A stretch of 64,000 nt of DNA from Dolichospermum planctonicum (GTDB taxonomy: Bacteria; Cyanobacteriota; Cyanobacteriia; Cyanobacteriales; Nostocaceae). The position numbers and the translations under genes were made by a program. Shown here piece by piece: positions 1 through 10,059 of this stretch; position 1 is the stretch's first letter, and every line of letters begins with the position of its first letter. The notes beneath the pieces were generated by a model. It worked only from the letters and a program-made list of their open reading frames with translations. It was not told where the DNA came from and made no database searches. The DNA lies in the NCBI RefSeq assembly GCF_005402965.1, contig NZ_BJCF01000005.1, forward strand, positions 62,001-126,000. The letters are read 5' to 3'.

Positions 1-422
1 CTGGTAGTGGTGACCAGACAATTAAACTGTGGAATCTAGACACAGGTAAGGAAATTCGCACCCTCTCTGGGCATAGTAATTGGGTCTACAGCGTCAGTTT
101 TAGCCCGGACGGCAAGACTTTAGCTTCTGGTAGTGATGACAAGACAATCAAACTGTGGAATCTAGACACAGGTAAGGAAATTCGCACCCTCTCTGGGCAT
201 ACTGATACTGTCTTGAGCGTCAGTTTTAGCCCAGACGGCAGGACTTTGGCTTCTGGTAGTGGTGACCAGACAATCAAACTGTGGAATCGAGATTTCTGGA
301 ATCTAAATTTAGACTCTTTAATGGGTCGTAATTGCGATTGGATACGAAACTATTTACAAAATAATCTTACAGTTAGCAAAAGTGATAGAAATTTATGCAA
401 CGGCATTGGTACTCAAAAGTAA
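1..422 (+). CDS. WD40-repeat protein, C-terminal part (5' truncated by window edge)
   Basis: The reading frame is open from the left edge and ends with TAA at 420-422. It encodes two complete and one partial WD40 blades with the motif [14 protein letters not shown] followed by TIKLWN. Successive blades are nearly identical in DNA (126-bp period), so this is a recently amplified propeller. After the last blade a short tail (CDWIRNYL, then [10 protein letters not shown]) resembles the C-terminal tail common in Nostocales WD40 proteins that carry NB-ARC/AAA or kinase domains upstream. The N-terminal effector is outside the window, so its function cannot be stated. The ATG at 213 is internal to a blade and is not the true start. 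Confidence 0.9.
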   Translation, partial: GSGDQTIKLWNLDTGKEIRTLSGHSNWVYSVSFSPDGKTLASGSDDKTIKLWNLDTGKEIRTLSGHTDTVLSVSFSPDGRTLASGSGDQTIKLWNRDFWNLNLDSLMGRNCDWIRNYLQNNLTVSKSDRNLCNGIGTQK

Positions 423-480
423 AGTAAAGTTTTTTGGTTCTACCGCTCCCCTTATGGAGAAGAATATGAATTTAATTTTT

Positions 481-567
481 GTAGGTTGGGTAGAACGAAG
501 ACCAAACCCAACATTAGGGGTAGGATAGCAAGGGGTGTTGGGTTTCGTCCCTCAACCCAAGCTACAA
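481..567. repeat. Dispersed palindromic intergenic repeat
   Basis: The element starts with GTAGGTTGGG and ends with CCCAAGCTAC, which are near-perfect inverted ends. Internal copies of AACCCAAC and GTTGGGTTTCG lie between them. Elements of this GTTGGGTT type are scattered in Nostocales genomes, and a related copy is at 33489-33523. No gene is visible between 423 and 625. Confidence 0.6.
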
Positions 568-625
568 TAAATATTATTTTACATAAAGGGAACGGTAGAG
601 CCAGTTTTTTTAATTCAATTTATTT

Positions 626-1369
626 ATGAAAAAGTTTTTCAGTCTTTCCTTCCCAAGCGGACAAACAGCAGACGCGGTTCAAGTTGATGACTTTGTAAAT
701 TTGCCCACTGCCCTCCATGACCTCGGCTTTCAAGGTTCCCGTCCTTTGCTAGTATTAGTAGGTGGTGCAAGCAAGGTGAGTGAAGCTGACCTAGCCCGTC
801 TGAGCCTGTTGTTTGTAGAAATCATAGCTCCCCTAGTTGAAGAGTTGAATGCCGATGTTGTTGACGGCGGTACTAATGCTGGTGTAATGAAAATGATGGG
901 TCAGGCTCGTAGGGATATCAATGGGACATTTTCTTTAATTGGTGTCGCAGCAGTGGGGACAGTAACATTACCTAATGCAGTCCCCACATCTTCCAATACA
1001 GAAGCCTTAGAACCTCACCATACTCATTTTGTCTTAGTTCCTGGTTTTAATTGGGGTGATGAGTCCCCTTGGCAGGCCAGAATAGCAAGTTTACTTGCTA
1101 AGGAAGCACCATCAGTAACATTACTAATCAATGGGGGGGAGATTGCTTTAGTAGATGTGATGCAAAATTTAAAAGTTGGTCGGACAATAGTTGTAATTGC
1201 TGGTAGCGGTCGGCTTGCAGATGAAATTGCTTTTGCCAGAAACCATCCAGAGTCTGAAGCACGGGAAAAGGTCGCAGAGGTGGCAGGGCAAAGTAATCTG
1301 TTATTATTTGATCTATCACAACCAATGTCAGAATTAGCGAAGCTATTGAGACAGCAATTAACAAAGTGA
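626..1369 (+). CDS. SLOG superfamily protein, LSDAT (TRPM-type) prokaryotic family
   Basis: A 247-residue soluble Rossmann-like protein. Diagnostic segments are VLVGGASKVSEADL (43-56), VDGGTNAGVM (79-88), EPHHTHFVLVPG (129-140), LLINGGEIA (166-174) and VVIAGSGRLAD (189-199). These glycine-rich loops match the SLOG fold of the LSDAT group, related to the N-terminal domain of TRPM channels and proposed to bind nucleotide-derived ligands. It covers the whole protein and no effector is fused. Known for the family: SLOG proteins are often coupled to two-helix membrane proteins of the SLATT class, and a DUF4231 gene lies just downstream on the opposite strand (1486-2037). The ligand and role are unknown. 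The ATG at 626 has no obvious Shine-Dalgarno sequence. Confidence 0.75.
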   Translation: MKKFFSLSFPSGQTADAVQVDDFVNLPTALHDLGFQGSRPLLVLVGGASKVSEADLARLSLLFVEIIAPLVEELNADVVDGGTNAGVMKMMGQARRDINGTFSLIGVAAVGTVTLPNAVPTSSNTEALEPHHTHFVLVPGFNWGDESPWQARIASLLAKEAPSVTLLINGGEIALVDVMQNLKVGRTIVVIAGSGRLADEIAFARNHPESEAREKVAEVAGQSNLLLFDLSQPMSELAKLLRQQLTK

Positions 1370-1427
1370 TTAAGACATTAATGAAGATACATATCCGAGA
1401 ATTAAATATGCGTTTTCTAGAACCCTT

Positions 1428-1455
1428 GTAGAGACGTTCCATGGAACGTTTCTAC
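1428..1455. repeat. Palindromic repeat between convergent genes
   Basis: GTAGAGACGTTCC and its near reverse complement meet at a central CATGG, giving a 28-bp hairpin. It lies between the convergent SLOG and DUF4231 genes and may stop transcription from both sides. The same family recurs at 20473-20502, and its flanking sequence (TTCTAGAACCCTTGTAGAGACG) recurs inverted near 55484-55526. Confidence 0.65.
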
Positions 1456-1485
1456 TTTCTAGGAGATGTCTAATAATTAAACCTT

Positions 1486-2037
1486 CTACACTTCCGGCTT
1501 TTTTTCTTCTTTTTGCTTTTTAGTTTCTTGGGTGACTTTGGTGAGATAAACTTCTACATCACTCTGAATGATATTTTCCACATTCGCGGCAAAATTTTTA
1601 AAAGCCTCCTCATGGGTTTTGTAACTGGCATAGGAACCGCTGAGTTCCATCAATTCCCAACCTTCTCCTTTGAGAATTTCCGTTGTCCGCCGATAGTGTC
1701 GCCAACGTTCTCCATAATGAAAAAACTCCTCAACGGAGGAACTGATAGCTACCATTCCCGATAAGGCAATTGTAAAACCTTTCAGATATGAATCTAGGGC
1801 TTTATTATTAATATTTAAACTTATTAATATGGGAACAATTACACCTCCAATAATTGTTGTTAATCGCAGTTGATAATAGCGTTGACGGGCATCATTAGCC
1901 CGTCCTTCCATCCACAAAATCTGGTCTAACCAGCGAGACTTTAGATAATGCTTTTGTCTATCATTAAGTTCCAGAGTCTCAAATAAATTAATAAACTCTT
2001 GTTTTAATAATTGGGAATAAGAATCTTTTTTTGCCAC
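1486..2037 (-). CDS. DUF4231 (SLATT-like) two-TM membrane protein
   Basis: A 183-residue protein with a helical N-terminus, the signature YLKSRWLDQILWMEG (31-45), two hydrophobic segments (about 59-74 and 86-102) and a conserved FFHYGERWRHYR stretch (105-116) after the second. The C-terminus is charged (KKQKEEKKPEV). This layout is that of DUF4231, which belongs with the SLATT two-TM proteins predicted to act as pore-like effectors next to SLOG or nucleotide-signalling proteins. It starts 10 bp after cobS and is probably co-transcribed with it. A SLOG-LSDAT gene converges on it from the other side, the expected partner type. A membrane effector role is inference from family context. Confidence 0.75.
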   Translation of the reverse strand: MAKKDSYSQLLKQEFINLFETLELNDRQKHYLKSRWLDQILWMEGRANDARQRYYQLRLTTIIGGVIVPILISLNINNKALDSYLKGFTIALSGMVAISSSVEEFFHYGERWRHYRRTTEILKGEGWELMELSGSYASYKTHEEAFKNFAANVENIIQSDVEVYLTKVTQETKKQKEEKKPEV

Positions 2038-2047
2038 AACTCACCCC

Positions 2048-2821
2048 TTAAATACTAGTAATTACACACAAAAACAAAGCCTCAGTCCACTCCACCACAG
2101 CCCCATAAGTATCTCCTGTATGTCCACCTAACTTATAATTAAACCAAGCTGGGGTAACAACAGAAATCACACTCCCAGATAAAACCATCCCCACAGCTAA
2201 AACTAAATTATGGGGATTGATTACCCAAACAACACCACTTAAACCAATTAACAAAAACCAACTGGGAAATAAATCAAAATAAGAACGAATGGCTTGTTTA
2301 TGAAATGCACCCTTACCAGTAGGCTTCAGATAAGGATATTGACAAATAGCTATTTGTTGTCCCCAACGTCCCCACCCACAAGCAGCCATGAAGACTAAAT
2401 AATGGTTTTCAGCTATATCTGTTAAAGCAGTTATTTTCAAAATAATAATCATTATAGCGGAAATTGCCCCAAATGCACCGGTAGCACTATCCATCATGAC
2501 CTGTAACCGTCGTTGAGGATCACCCACTGCTAAACCATCCGCTGTATCCATTGCTCCATCTAAATGTAATCCTCCGGTAATTGCTATCCATGCACCCACT
2601 ACCAAAGCATTACGGGTTAGCATGGGAATACCCAAATAATTCATACCTACATCTAACCCACCTAAAATACCACCAATCATTAACCCAATTACTGGCGCGA
2701 AACAAGCAACCTTTTGGAAGTTTAAATTTTGCACATTAGGTAGGGGAATAGCGGTATAGAAAATGACAGCCGCAACTAAATTTAAGAATTGCTGTTGCCA
2801 CCAGCGTAATATCTTAGCCAA
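2048..2821 (-). CDS. cobS: Adenosylcobinamide-GDP ribazoletransferase (cobalamin synthase)
   Basis: A 257-residue polytopic membrane enzyme that joins adenosylcobinamide-GDP and alpha-ribazole in the last stage of cobalamin assembly. Family signatures are [15 protein letters not shown] (84-98, with the metal-binding Asp residues), [10 protein letters not shown] (109-118) and [10 protein letters not shown] near the C-terminus, with several hydrophobic helices between. Length is normal for CobS. The first codon appears to be TTG at 2821; no ATG fits the conserved N-terminus. Other cob genes are not nearby. The DUF4231 gene follows within 10 bp on the same strand. Confidence 0.95.
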   Translation of the reverse strand: MAKILRWWQQQFLNLVAAVIFYTAIPLPNVQNLNFQKVACFAPVIGLMIGGILGGLDVGMNYLGIPMLTRNALVVGAWIAITGGLHLDGAMDTADGLAVGDPQRRLQVMMDSATGAFGAISAIMIIILKITALTDIAENHYLVFMAACGWGRWGQQIAICQYPYLKPTGKGAFHKQAIRSYFDLFPSWFLLIGLSGVVWVINPHNLVLAVGMVLSGSVISVVTPAWFNYKLGGHTGDTYGAVVEWTEALFLCVITSI

Positions 2822-2998
2822 AACACTTGAATTATTGATGAGTATTAAGTTTTATAAATGTTCTGATCATCAATTACTCCCAGACAGATAATTTATCACA
2901 GATGACCAGACGTGGCTTCTCAATTTGATTTTATTGACAAAAACCCCACAAACTGCATCAAGTAGTCGAGAAAATGTTAAGTTGGTGGATAAATTTAG

Positions 2999-4153
<1,155 letters not shown>

Positions 4154-4282
4154 TCATGATCATAAATTCTGTAATCAATCCAAAATCTAAAATCTAAAAT
4201 CCAAAATCGGATTACCAAACCATGTTAAAATGTGTATCGCATATAAAAGCTGTATTTGATTATTAGGTGGATTTAAACAAAC

Positions 4283-4420
4283 ATGGAAGCAGCACTATTA
4301 CTAGCAAAACTGCCTGAAGCTTACCAAATCTTCGACCCCTTGGTAGATGTTTTACCTGTTATTCCCGTTTTCTTCTTGTTACTTGCATTTGTTTGGCAAG
4401 CAGCAGTCGGTTTCAGATAA
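4283..4420 (+). CDS. psbK: Photosystem II reaction-centre protein K
   Basis: A 45-codon gene whose product carries the short leader [14 protein letters not shown] followed by the mature sequence beginning near [14 protein letters not shown], then one transmembrane helix ([20 protein letters not shown]) ending VGFR. This is the standard PsbK, with the proline-rich start of the helix and the [10 protein letters not shown] end. It is a low-molecular-mass PSII core subunit near CP43. A strong terminator follows at 4442. GGTGG lies about 13 nt before the ATG. Confidence 0.97.
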
Positions 4421-4441
4421 CTTACCCATCTGCAATTTTCT

Positions 4442-4475
4442 GGACAGGTAATGCACACCTGTCCTATTTTTTTGT
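4442..4475 (+). terminator. Intrinsic terminator of psbK
   Basis: Stem GGACAGGT (4442-4449) pairs with ACCTGTCC (4457-4464) around a 7-nt loop and is followed by a T-rich tract. It is a textbook rho-independent terminator 21 bp after psbK. Confidence 0.9.
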
Positions 4476-4563
4476 TTTTTTGCATGAAATTAATATTTCT
4501 TAATATTTTGCAATAAATCAATATAATTAATCCAGTCGCATACTAAATCACCAGGAATACACT

Positions 4564-4860
4564 ATGGGAAACATCAAATTTGTCAAAGAGAATAAAGAAA
4601 TAGTGGCCGCAAACGGCGCTAATCTCCGACTCAAAGCCGTAGAAAATGGGATTGATATTTATACATTTCTCAGTAAAATCACTAATTGCGGTGGTGCGGG
4701 ACAATGTACTACTTGTGTTGTCCAAATTACCGAAGGACTAGAAAACCTTTCTCCCCGCACAGATTTAGAAAACCGCAAATTCAAAAATAAGCCTGATAAT
4801 TATCGTCTAGCTTGTCAAACGCTAGTTAATGGACCTGTTAGCGTCATCACCAAACCCTAA
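4564..4860 (+). CDS. [2Fe-2S] ferredoxin-like protein
   Basis: A 98-residue soluble protein of the 2Fe-2S ferredoxin fold. The cluster ligands are in [11 protein letters not shown] (C-x5-C-x2-C) and a fourth Cys in RLACQT, 32 residues later. This spacing is closer to the bacterial/adrenodoxin-like and chlorosome types than to plant-type PetF, which has C-x4-C-x2-C. The N-terminus has the usual beta hairpin before the cluster loop. It is a single gene with its own terminator. The electron donor and acceptor are unknown. Confidence 0.88.
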   Translation: MGNIKFVKENKEIVAANGANLRLKAVENGIDIYTFLSKITNCGGAGQCTTCVVQITEGLENLSPRTDLENRKFKNKPDNYRLACQTLVNGPVSVITKP

Positions 4861-4900
4861 GTTAAATCGGTAGTTAGCAAACGTTTATATATAAAAACAG

Positions 4901-4926
4901 CCCACTTATGTGGGTTTTAATTTTTA
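4901..4926 (+). terminator. Intrinsic terminator after the ferredoxin gene
   Basis: CCCAC (4901-4905) and GTGGG (4910-4914) form a short hairpin followed by TTTTAATTTTT. It lies 40 bp after the ferredoxin stop codon. Confidence 0.8.
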
Positions 4927-5077
4927 TTTGTTCCAGGTCTGCGGATTTTAGTTGTTTAGCTGGAGATTCTAGTCCCCGGTTGTCTATTTGAGTTTAAGAA
5001 AATTGGCTTCACTTTGTCATCTGTGATGCTATTGTAGAGTAGTTGAATAGAAAAATTACACAAAAGGCTATTTTCCT

Positions 5078-5185
5078 ATGCAAGTTAATGATTTGGGTTT
5101 CATAGCGAGCATTTTGTTCGTACTAGTACCTGCTGTTTTTTTAATCATGCTTTACATCCAAACTGGAAGCCGTGAAGGCAATTAA
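5078..5185 (+). CDS. psbM: Photosystem II reaction-centre protein M
   Basis: A 35-codon gene: [20 protein letters not shown], then [15 protein letters not shown] in two readable halves. One transmembrane helix with the conserved N-terminal MQVN and C-terminal YIQT motif identifies PsbM, the small subunit at the PSII dimer interface. It is monocistronic, between the ferredoxin gene and glyA. Confidence 0.97.
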   Translation: MQVNDLGFIASILFVLVPAVFLIMLYIQTGSREGN

Positions 5186-5270
5186 CTAGTTAACGGTTAA
5201 CGTCAGTAAATTGCCAGTTACATTGGGTAGGGTGGGTCAGAACCTAATGGCTTGGGTGACCTAGCCATAA

Positions 5271-5300
5271 ATTAGTTTCAATTAGTTTCAATTAGTTTCA
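5271..5300. repeat. Three direct copies of a 10-bp unit
   Basis: ATTAGTTTCA occurs three times in perfect tandem. The 172-bp gap between psbM and glyA holds only this repeat and the hairpin at 5331. Confidence 0.85.
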
Positions 5301-5330
5301 ACTTCCCTCAACCGCCCTTTGAAAATTTCG

Positions 5331-5351
5331 TTCCCAGTCTCAGACTGGGAA
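5331..5351 (-). terminator. Hairpin at the 3' end of glyA
   Basis: TTCCCAGTCT and AGACTGGGAA are perfect 10-bp arms with one base between them. The hairpin lies 7 bp beyond the glyA stop codon and probably ends its transcript. The sequence also looks like a dispersed GTTCCCAGTCT repeat. Confidence 0.7.
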
Positions 5352-5357
5352 TACTCA

Positions 5358-6647
5358 TTATCTACTCACAGAAACTGGTACAGGAATTTCTATGTGAGGA
5401 TATAATGGAAAGCGATCGCACAAGGCCGCGACTCGTCTTAAACAATCCGCAGTTACTATTTCTGAATCTGGAGAAAGTAACCGATCTGCAATAATATTAC
5501 CAATTTCGGTAAATTCTGCCACACCTAAACCCCTGGTAGTCATGGCGGGAGAACCTAATCTTAAACCACTGGTAACAAAAGGTGATTTAGTATCAAAGGG
5601 AACTGTATTCTTGTTGGCGGTGATATTCACGCTGCTGACTAGCTGATCTCCTTTTTTACCAGTCATGTCAATACAACGTAAATCTACTAACATTAAATGA
5701 TTATCTGTGCCATCAGATACTAACTTAAAGCCTCTGTTTTGCAGTTGGGTAGCTAAAGCGCGGGCGTTTTCAACTACTTGGGCAGAATATTGTGTAAACT
5801 CAGGTTTAAGAGCTTCACCAAATGCTACGGCTTTACCAGCAATGACGTGTTCTAAAGGTCCCCCTTGAGTTCCTGGGAAAACTGATTTATCCAGCTTTTC
5901 TCCCAATTCTGGATCACGAGTCAAAATCAAGCCGCCACGGGGTCCACGTAAGGTTTTATGGGTTGTGGTGGTGACGACATCACAATAAGGTAGGGGGTTA
6001 GGATGATGGCCTGTAGCGACTAAACCCGCAATATGAGCAATATCAGCGAGTAAATAAGCGCCAACTTCATCAGCAATACTGCGGAATTTTGCAAAGTCAA
6101 TAATCCGGGGATAGGCTGAATAACCACAAATTAACAGTTTAGGCCGTTCTTTAATAGCTAAATCCCGAATTTGATCATAGTCTAATTGTTCGGTTTCTTT
6201 ACTTACGCCATAATGACGAACTTCAAACCATTTACCAGAAACATTCACGGGTGAACCGTGGGTAAGATGTCCCCCGTGAGACAAGTCCATACCCATAATT
6301 GTGTCTCCCGGTTTTAACAATGTCAGGAAAACAGCAAAATTAGCTTGCGCCCCAGAATGAGGTTGAACATTGGCATGGGCAGCACCAAATAACAGTTTGG
6401 CTCGGTCAATGGCTATTTGTTCAATTTTGTCAACAAATTCACAACCACCATAATAACGTTTACCTGGTAGTCCTTCTGCGTATTTATTGGTTAATACTGA
6501 ACCTTGGGCGGCTAATACGGCAGGGGAGGTAAAGTTTTCACTGGCAATTAATTCTAAGTGATCACGTTGTCGCTGTAGTTCTTGATTAATTAGTTCGTTA
6601 ATGATAGGGTCGGAGTTTTTTAAGAGGTCTGAGTTAGTTTTGGTCAC
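5358..6647 (-). CDS. glyA: Serine hydroxymethyltransferase
   Basis: A 429-residue PLP enzyme that interconverts serine and glycine with tetrahydrofolate; in cyanobacteria it also serves photorespiration and C1 supply. Motifs include [36 protein letters not shown], the Asp/His site DIAHIAGL and the PLP-lysine motif [14 protein letters not shown]. Length is normal. The start appears to be GTG at 6647, preceded by AAGGA 8 nt upstream. A long upstream spacer (6648-7082) contains its promoter region. Confidence 0.97.
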   Translation of the reverse strand: MTKTNSDLLKNSDPIINELINQELQRQRDHLELIASENFTSPAVLAAQGSVLTNKYAEGLPGKRYYGGCEFVDKIEQIAIDRAKLLFGAAHANVQPHSGAQANFAVFLTLLKPGDTIMGMDLSHGGHLTHGSPVNVSGKWFEVRHYGVSKETEQLDYDQIRDLAIKERPKLLICGYSAYPRIIDFAKFRSIADEVGAYLLADIAHIAGLVATGHHPNPLPYCDVVTTTTHKTLRGPRGGLILTRDPELGEKLDKSVFPGTQGGPLEHVIAGKAVAFGEALKPEFTQYSAQVVENARALATQLQNRGFKLVSDGTDNHLMLVDLRCIDMTGKKGDQLVSSVNITANKNTVPFDTKSPFVTSGLRLGSPAMTTRGLGVAEFTEIGNIIADRLLSPDSEIVTADCLRRVAALCDRFPLYPHIEIPVPVSVSR

Positions 6648-6750
6648 TTTGATTATCCTTAGGGAATTTGTTATGGAATTTGACGAAAATCGAAATCACG
6701 GTTAAACCTAAGCTGTTACGCCTCTAAATTTGATCATCCTTATCTGGCTA

Positions 6751-6780
6751 GATGTTGTGGTGCGGGCATCTTGCCCACTA
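6751..6780. repeat. Single copy of the GGGCA-hairpin repeat family
   Basis: GATGTTGTGGTGCGGGCATC and then TTGCCCAC reproduce, in inverse orientation, the unit amplified at 25768-26031 and its flank (GGTGGGCATCTTGCC on the opposite strand there). It forms a GGGCA/TGCCC hairpin. The rest of 6648-7082 shows no gene. Confidence 0.65.
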
Positions 6781-7082
6781 GAATCATACAAATTAAATGC
6801 AGTACAGCAAAGTTACTGGGCAACCTGTCTATAATCAGAATTTAGGCTGAAAATATTTAGAGAACTAGAAATGTGATCATATAGGAATTATTGATTTTAG
6901 TAAATGTGGTGATCTAAATTTATGTATTTTTTGGTACTCAATTTAACATAAATTTCACACATCTAAGATACAATCAAATCAAGTACATTTAGCAGCCTTC
7001 TCAGGTTGCCAGAATTTTTTCCTCAATCATTTCCTAAATCATTCATATAAATTTTTCCTAATTATAACAAAAAGGGATTTAG

Positions 7083-7280
7083 ATGTTAGTTATTTTCACC
7101 GATAATCAAATCCTTAGCCCAGAAACAGTTTGTCAGTCTTGTTTATTGGCAAATGGTAAGGGACAACCTCGCTGGAGTGGGGGAAAACTGCGCTGTGGTC
7201 AAGCAATTAATAATTTTACCCAACAACAGCCAGATCAATATGAGTGTATGATGGGTTTTCGGGTTGCCAATATAGAATGA
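7083..7280 (+). CDS. Small four-cysteine conserved hypothetical protein
   Basis: A 65-residue soluble protein with CQSC (about 17-20), one Cys in LRCGQ and one in YECMMGF, a possible metal-binding arrangement. I recall similar short proteins in filamentous cyanobacteria but know no function. It has an ATG start and AAAAAGGGA about 8 nt upstream. The Tic20-like gene follows 79 bp later on the same strand. Confidence 0.6.
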   Translation: MLVIFTDNQILSPETVCQSCLLANGKGQPRWSGGKLRCGQAINNFTQQQPDQYECMMGFRVANIE

Positions 7281-7359
7281 TTGGATTGTTATCAAGATCA
7301 AGCATCTGCGTTATCCTAAGCTCAATAGCTGTTGAAATTTATTCATAGGAGAATATAAA

Positions 7360-7836
7360 ATGTCTTGGCGCGGGTCTACAACTTTCCCTGATCGAATTTT
7401 CGCTTGTTTACCTTATTTATTGCCTTTAATTGAGGTGTTTGCCTTCGGTCAGTTCTTTCTGAGTGATTTTCCACTGCTGGAACGGATATTTTTACCGCTT
7501 TTACCTCTGTTAAGAATTTACTATGGTGTTCGCTATGCAGAAATCATTATTTTCTTTGCCTTGTGGCTTTTAGTGGTGAGAAACGAGAAACTTAGTCATT
7601 TTATTCGTTTCAATACCATGCAAGCTATTATTTTAGATATTGTGATCTTTTTATGTGACATTTTGACTGATATTGTCAAATTAGTTCCTGGTAGTGGATT
7701 TGCTATGCAAACACTCTATACAACCATTTTTATGGGAATAGTAGCAGCGGTTGTTTATTCCGTTGCTCAGTCATTAATGGGCAAGTATGCGGAAATTCCG
7801 GCGATTTCCGATGCTGTTTATATGCAGGTACGCTAA
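7360..7836 (+). CDS. Tic20/Ycf60-family membrane protein
   Basis: A 158-residue hydrophobic protein with about four transmembrane helices. The opening MSWRGSTTFPDRIFACLPYL, the RIYYGVRYAEII stretch and the FIRFNTMQAIILDIV segment mark the Ycf60/Tic20 family. In plastids Tic20 is part of the inner-envelope import channel; the role in cyanobacteria is not settled. AGGAG lies 8-9 nt before the ATG. The gene converges on the FAH-family gene with only 3 bp between stop codons. Confidence 0.9.
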   Translation: MSWRGSTTFPDRIFACLPYLLPLIEVFAFGQFFLSDFPLLERIFLPLLPLLRIYYGVRYAEIIIFFALWLLVVRNEKLSHFIRFNTMQAIILDIVIFLCDILTDIVKLVPGSGFAMQTLYTTIFMGIVAAVVYSVAQSLMGKYAEIPAISDAVYMQVR

Positions 7837-7839
7837 AGA

Positions 7840-8613
7840 TTAACTGCGGATAACTGTGTTTTCTAGGCGACCAATACCTTCTATTTCTATACAGATGCGA
7901 TCGCCTATTTGCAAAGACCCTACTCCCATAGGCGTACCAGTTAATACTATATCACCAGGTAATAAAGTCATCACTTGACTGATATAAGACACCAAAAAAT
8001 CTGGGGAAAATACCATTTGATCAATACAAGCAGATTGGACGGGATGGGGATGATCATTCAAAAAAGTCTGTAATTTAGCTCCTGGGTTTAATTCTCGGAC
8101 AATCCAAGGACCTAGAGGACAAAAAGTATCAAAACCTTTAGCTCTTGTCCATTGGTGGTCTTTTTGTTGTAAATCCCTGGCTGTGACATCATTGGCAATG
8201 GTGTAACCCCAGATTTTACTTTGGGCTTGGTCTGGGGTACAATTAGTTGTGCGATCGCCAATCACAAGGGCCAATTCTCCTTCATAATCCACCCTTTGAG
8301 ATTGGTGGGGATATTTAATTTCTCTATCTGACGCAATTACAGATGTAGGCGGTTTCAAAAATATAAGCGGTTCAGCGGGTACTGATGTTCCCATTTCCGC
8401 TGCGTGATCAACATAATTCCTGCCCACGGCGACAATTTTTGTTGGCGCGCAGGGAGCTAGAATTGTATAACAATTGGCCTCTAGGGTTAAATCCATAGGT
8501 TTACCATGCAACCAGGGTGGAGCGTCTAGGACTTCTACGTTCTGGGATAACTGGAGCAACCCATAATAAATTTTACCTTCTTGACTTTGAACTCGCACAT
8601 ATCGCTGCGCCAT
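7840..8613 (-). CDS. Fumarylacetoacetate hydrolase (FAH) family protein
   Basis: A 257-residue enzyme of the FAH/MhpD fold. Motifs are VAVGRNYVDHAAEMG, FLKPPTSVI, the metal-binding VDYEGELALVIG, ANDVTARDLQ and the C-terminal DIVLTGTPMGVG. Such proteins act as acylpyruvate or oxaloacetate tautomerases/hydrolases; the exact substrate cannot be read from sequence. Length is normal. The ATG start at 8613 is the first codon of the conserved MAQRYVRVQ N-terminus. Confidence 0.92.
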   Translation of the reverse strand: MAQRYVRVQSQEGKIYYGLLQLSQNVEVLDAPPWLHGKPMDLTLEANCYTILAPCAPTKIVAVGRNYVDHAAEMGTSVPAEPLIFLKPPTSVIASDREIKYPHQSQRVDYEGELALVIGDRTTNCTPDQAQSKIWGYTIANDVTARDLQQKDHQWTRAKGFDTFCPLGPWIVRELNPGAKLQTFLNDHPHPVQSACIDQMVFSPDFLVSYISQVMTLLPGDIVLTGTPMGVGSLQIGDRICIEIEGIGRLENTVIRS

Positions 8614-8906
8614 AACCTGAATAAATATCCTTAAATATGCTTTATTAAACCAGGATTTGACTAATGATTGTCATTGAAAACTGGTTATATTATAAGATAA
8701 ATACGGAAAACCTCCTAAATTTACTCCAAAAATAAAGTTTAGCAGGAAAGGAATACTGGGGAAAATTGTGCTAACATGGAATAGCTAAAAAATTGTCAAA
8801 ATTCCTTGTTGTTTGAGACGTTGATCAATAAAAGTATCGCTAACAGCAATATTTGTATGAATTAACACTTCTTCAGCCATTTTGTCCAAAAGGTGAATTA
8901 ACGAAT

Positions 8907-9230
8907 ATGACCACAGTTTACGAAACGATGTACATTCTGCGTCCTGATTTGGGAGATGAGCAAATAGTACAACAAATTGCCAAATATGAAAACTTGATTC
9001 GGGAAAACGGTGCTGAGAATATTGAAATTCAAAACCGTGGTAAACGTCGTCTGGCTTATGAAATTAAAAAGCATCGTGATGGCGTTTATGTGCAAATGAA
9101 TTATACAGGACCTGGAACTGCGATCGCTATTATGGAACGCGCTATGAGATTAAGCGAAGAAGTAATTCGCTATATGACAGTTAAACAAGAAGTTCCCAAG
9201 CAGAAAGTAGAAGCAGAAGCAGCAGCCTAA
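8907..9230 (+). CDS. rpsF: 30S ribosomal protein S6
   Basis: A 107-residue S6. [13 protein letters not shown] at the N-terminus and [19 protein letters not shown] in the middle are diagnostic. The open frame begins at 8853, but the ATG at 8907 gives the normal S6 N-terminus and is preceded by AAAGGTG about 11 nt upstream, so that start is chosen. It ends with an EAEAAA tail. A hairpin with arms CACCTA/TAGGTG follows at 9266-9286. Confidence 0.96.
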   Translation: MTTVYETMYILRPDLGDEQIVQQIAKYENLIRENGAENIEIQNRGKRRLAYEIKKHRDGVYVQMNYTGPGTAIAIMERAMRLSEEVIRYMTVKQEVPKQKVEAEAAA

Positions 9231-9393
9231 TAACAACATTTTTTAGGTGAAAAGTATCAGCCGTTCACCTACCTATTCAGTAGGTGATGGGGTGAAAAGA
9301 TAGATATATTTTGGTAGTTTCAGTAAACTGGAAAAGAAGGGTCTTTTTAGACAACGTGAATGTTAATATCACAGTTATACATAAGAGGTATAA

Positions 9394-9921
9394 GTGACTG
9401 TGAGCCAATCTGATATACCAAACATTCCAGAACTGTCTACCGAAATATCCCGGTTGCGGGAAGAGTTACAACTGCGAGATCAATTAGTAGAGCAGTTATC
9501 TCAAGAACTATTGGGGCTAGTTAAGGGTAACATTAATTTTACACCACCACAATCCGAACCAGGAATAGACTTGAGTCAATTGCAGGTGCTAAGAGATCAA
9601 CTGCAATCTGTGGAAGAGCAGGTGAGATGCTACGAAGAGGAAATTAGGACTCGTGATACCGAAATTTATCAACTACGACAGTCAGTGCAAAAGCTAACTG
9701 ATCAAAGTAAAATGTTAGAGCAGGTAATAGAGGAATTACCCCAAATTTACCGCCGTAAGTTTGAGGAACGCATAAAACCAGTGCGGGATCAGGTAGTCAT
9801 ATTACAAAAGGAAAATCGCCAATTACAAGCCGAATTGCAAAGTGTGAGTTATCGTTTAGCACTGAAAAACCGCCACACAAATCATGGTGGTATTGATTTA
9901 CCTACTTTTCCTCGTTTATAA
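9394..9921 (+). CDS. Conserved hypothetical coiled-coil protein
   Basis: A 175-residue protein, hydrophilic and rich in Gln, Glu, Arg and Leu, with heptad patterns over about residues 15-45 and 65-155 (for example EISRLREELQLRDQLVEQL). No signal peptide or membrane helix. The GTG at 9394 follows AAGAGGTA with good spacing. It resembles coiled-coil proteins seen in Nostocales, but I cannot name a function. Confidence 0.7.
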   Translation: MTVSQSDIPNIPELSTEISRLREELQLRDQLVEQLSQELLGLVKGNINFTPPQSEPGIDLSQLQVLRDQLQSVEEQVRCYEEEIRTRDTEIYQLRQSVQKLTDQSKMLEQVIEELPQIYRRKFEERIKPVRDQVVILQKENRQLQAELQSVSYRLALKNRHTNHGGIDLPTFPRL

Positions 9922-9997
9922 ATTGTAACAGATAATATATCTGCTCCTCAAAACACCTAAAATTTGTGCCTGTATTTTCCTCGTCAAAACTTTTATG

Positions 9998-10027
9998 CCG
10001 CAGTATTTATAATTTTGGATACTGCGG
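9998..10027. terminator. Bidirectional hairpin between convergent genes
   Basis: CCGCAGTAT (9998-10006) pairs perfectly with ATACTGCGG (10019-10027). It lies between the coiled-coil gene and the STAS gene and can end both. Confidence 0.75.
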
Positions 10028-10059
10028 TTTATAAGTATTGATGAGGGAAATCCTAAAAA

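Noticed and set aside
1128-1442. 104-codon minus-strand frame with hydrophobic residues
   Set aside because: It is antisense to the SLOG gene and has no independent support.
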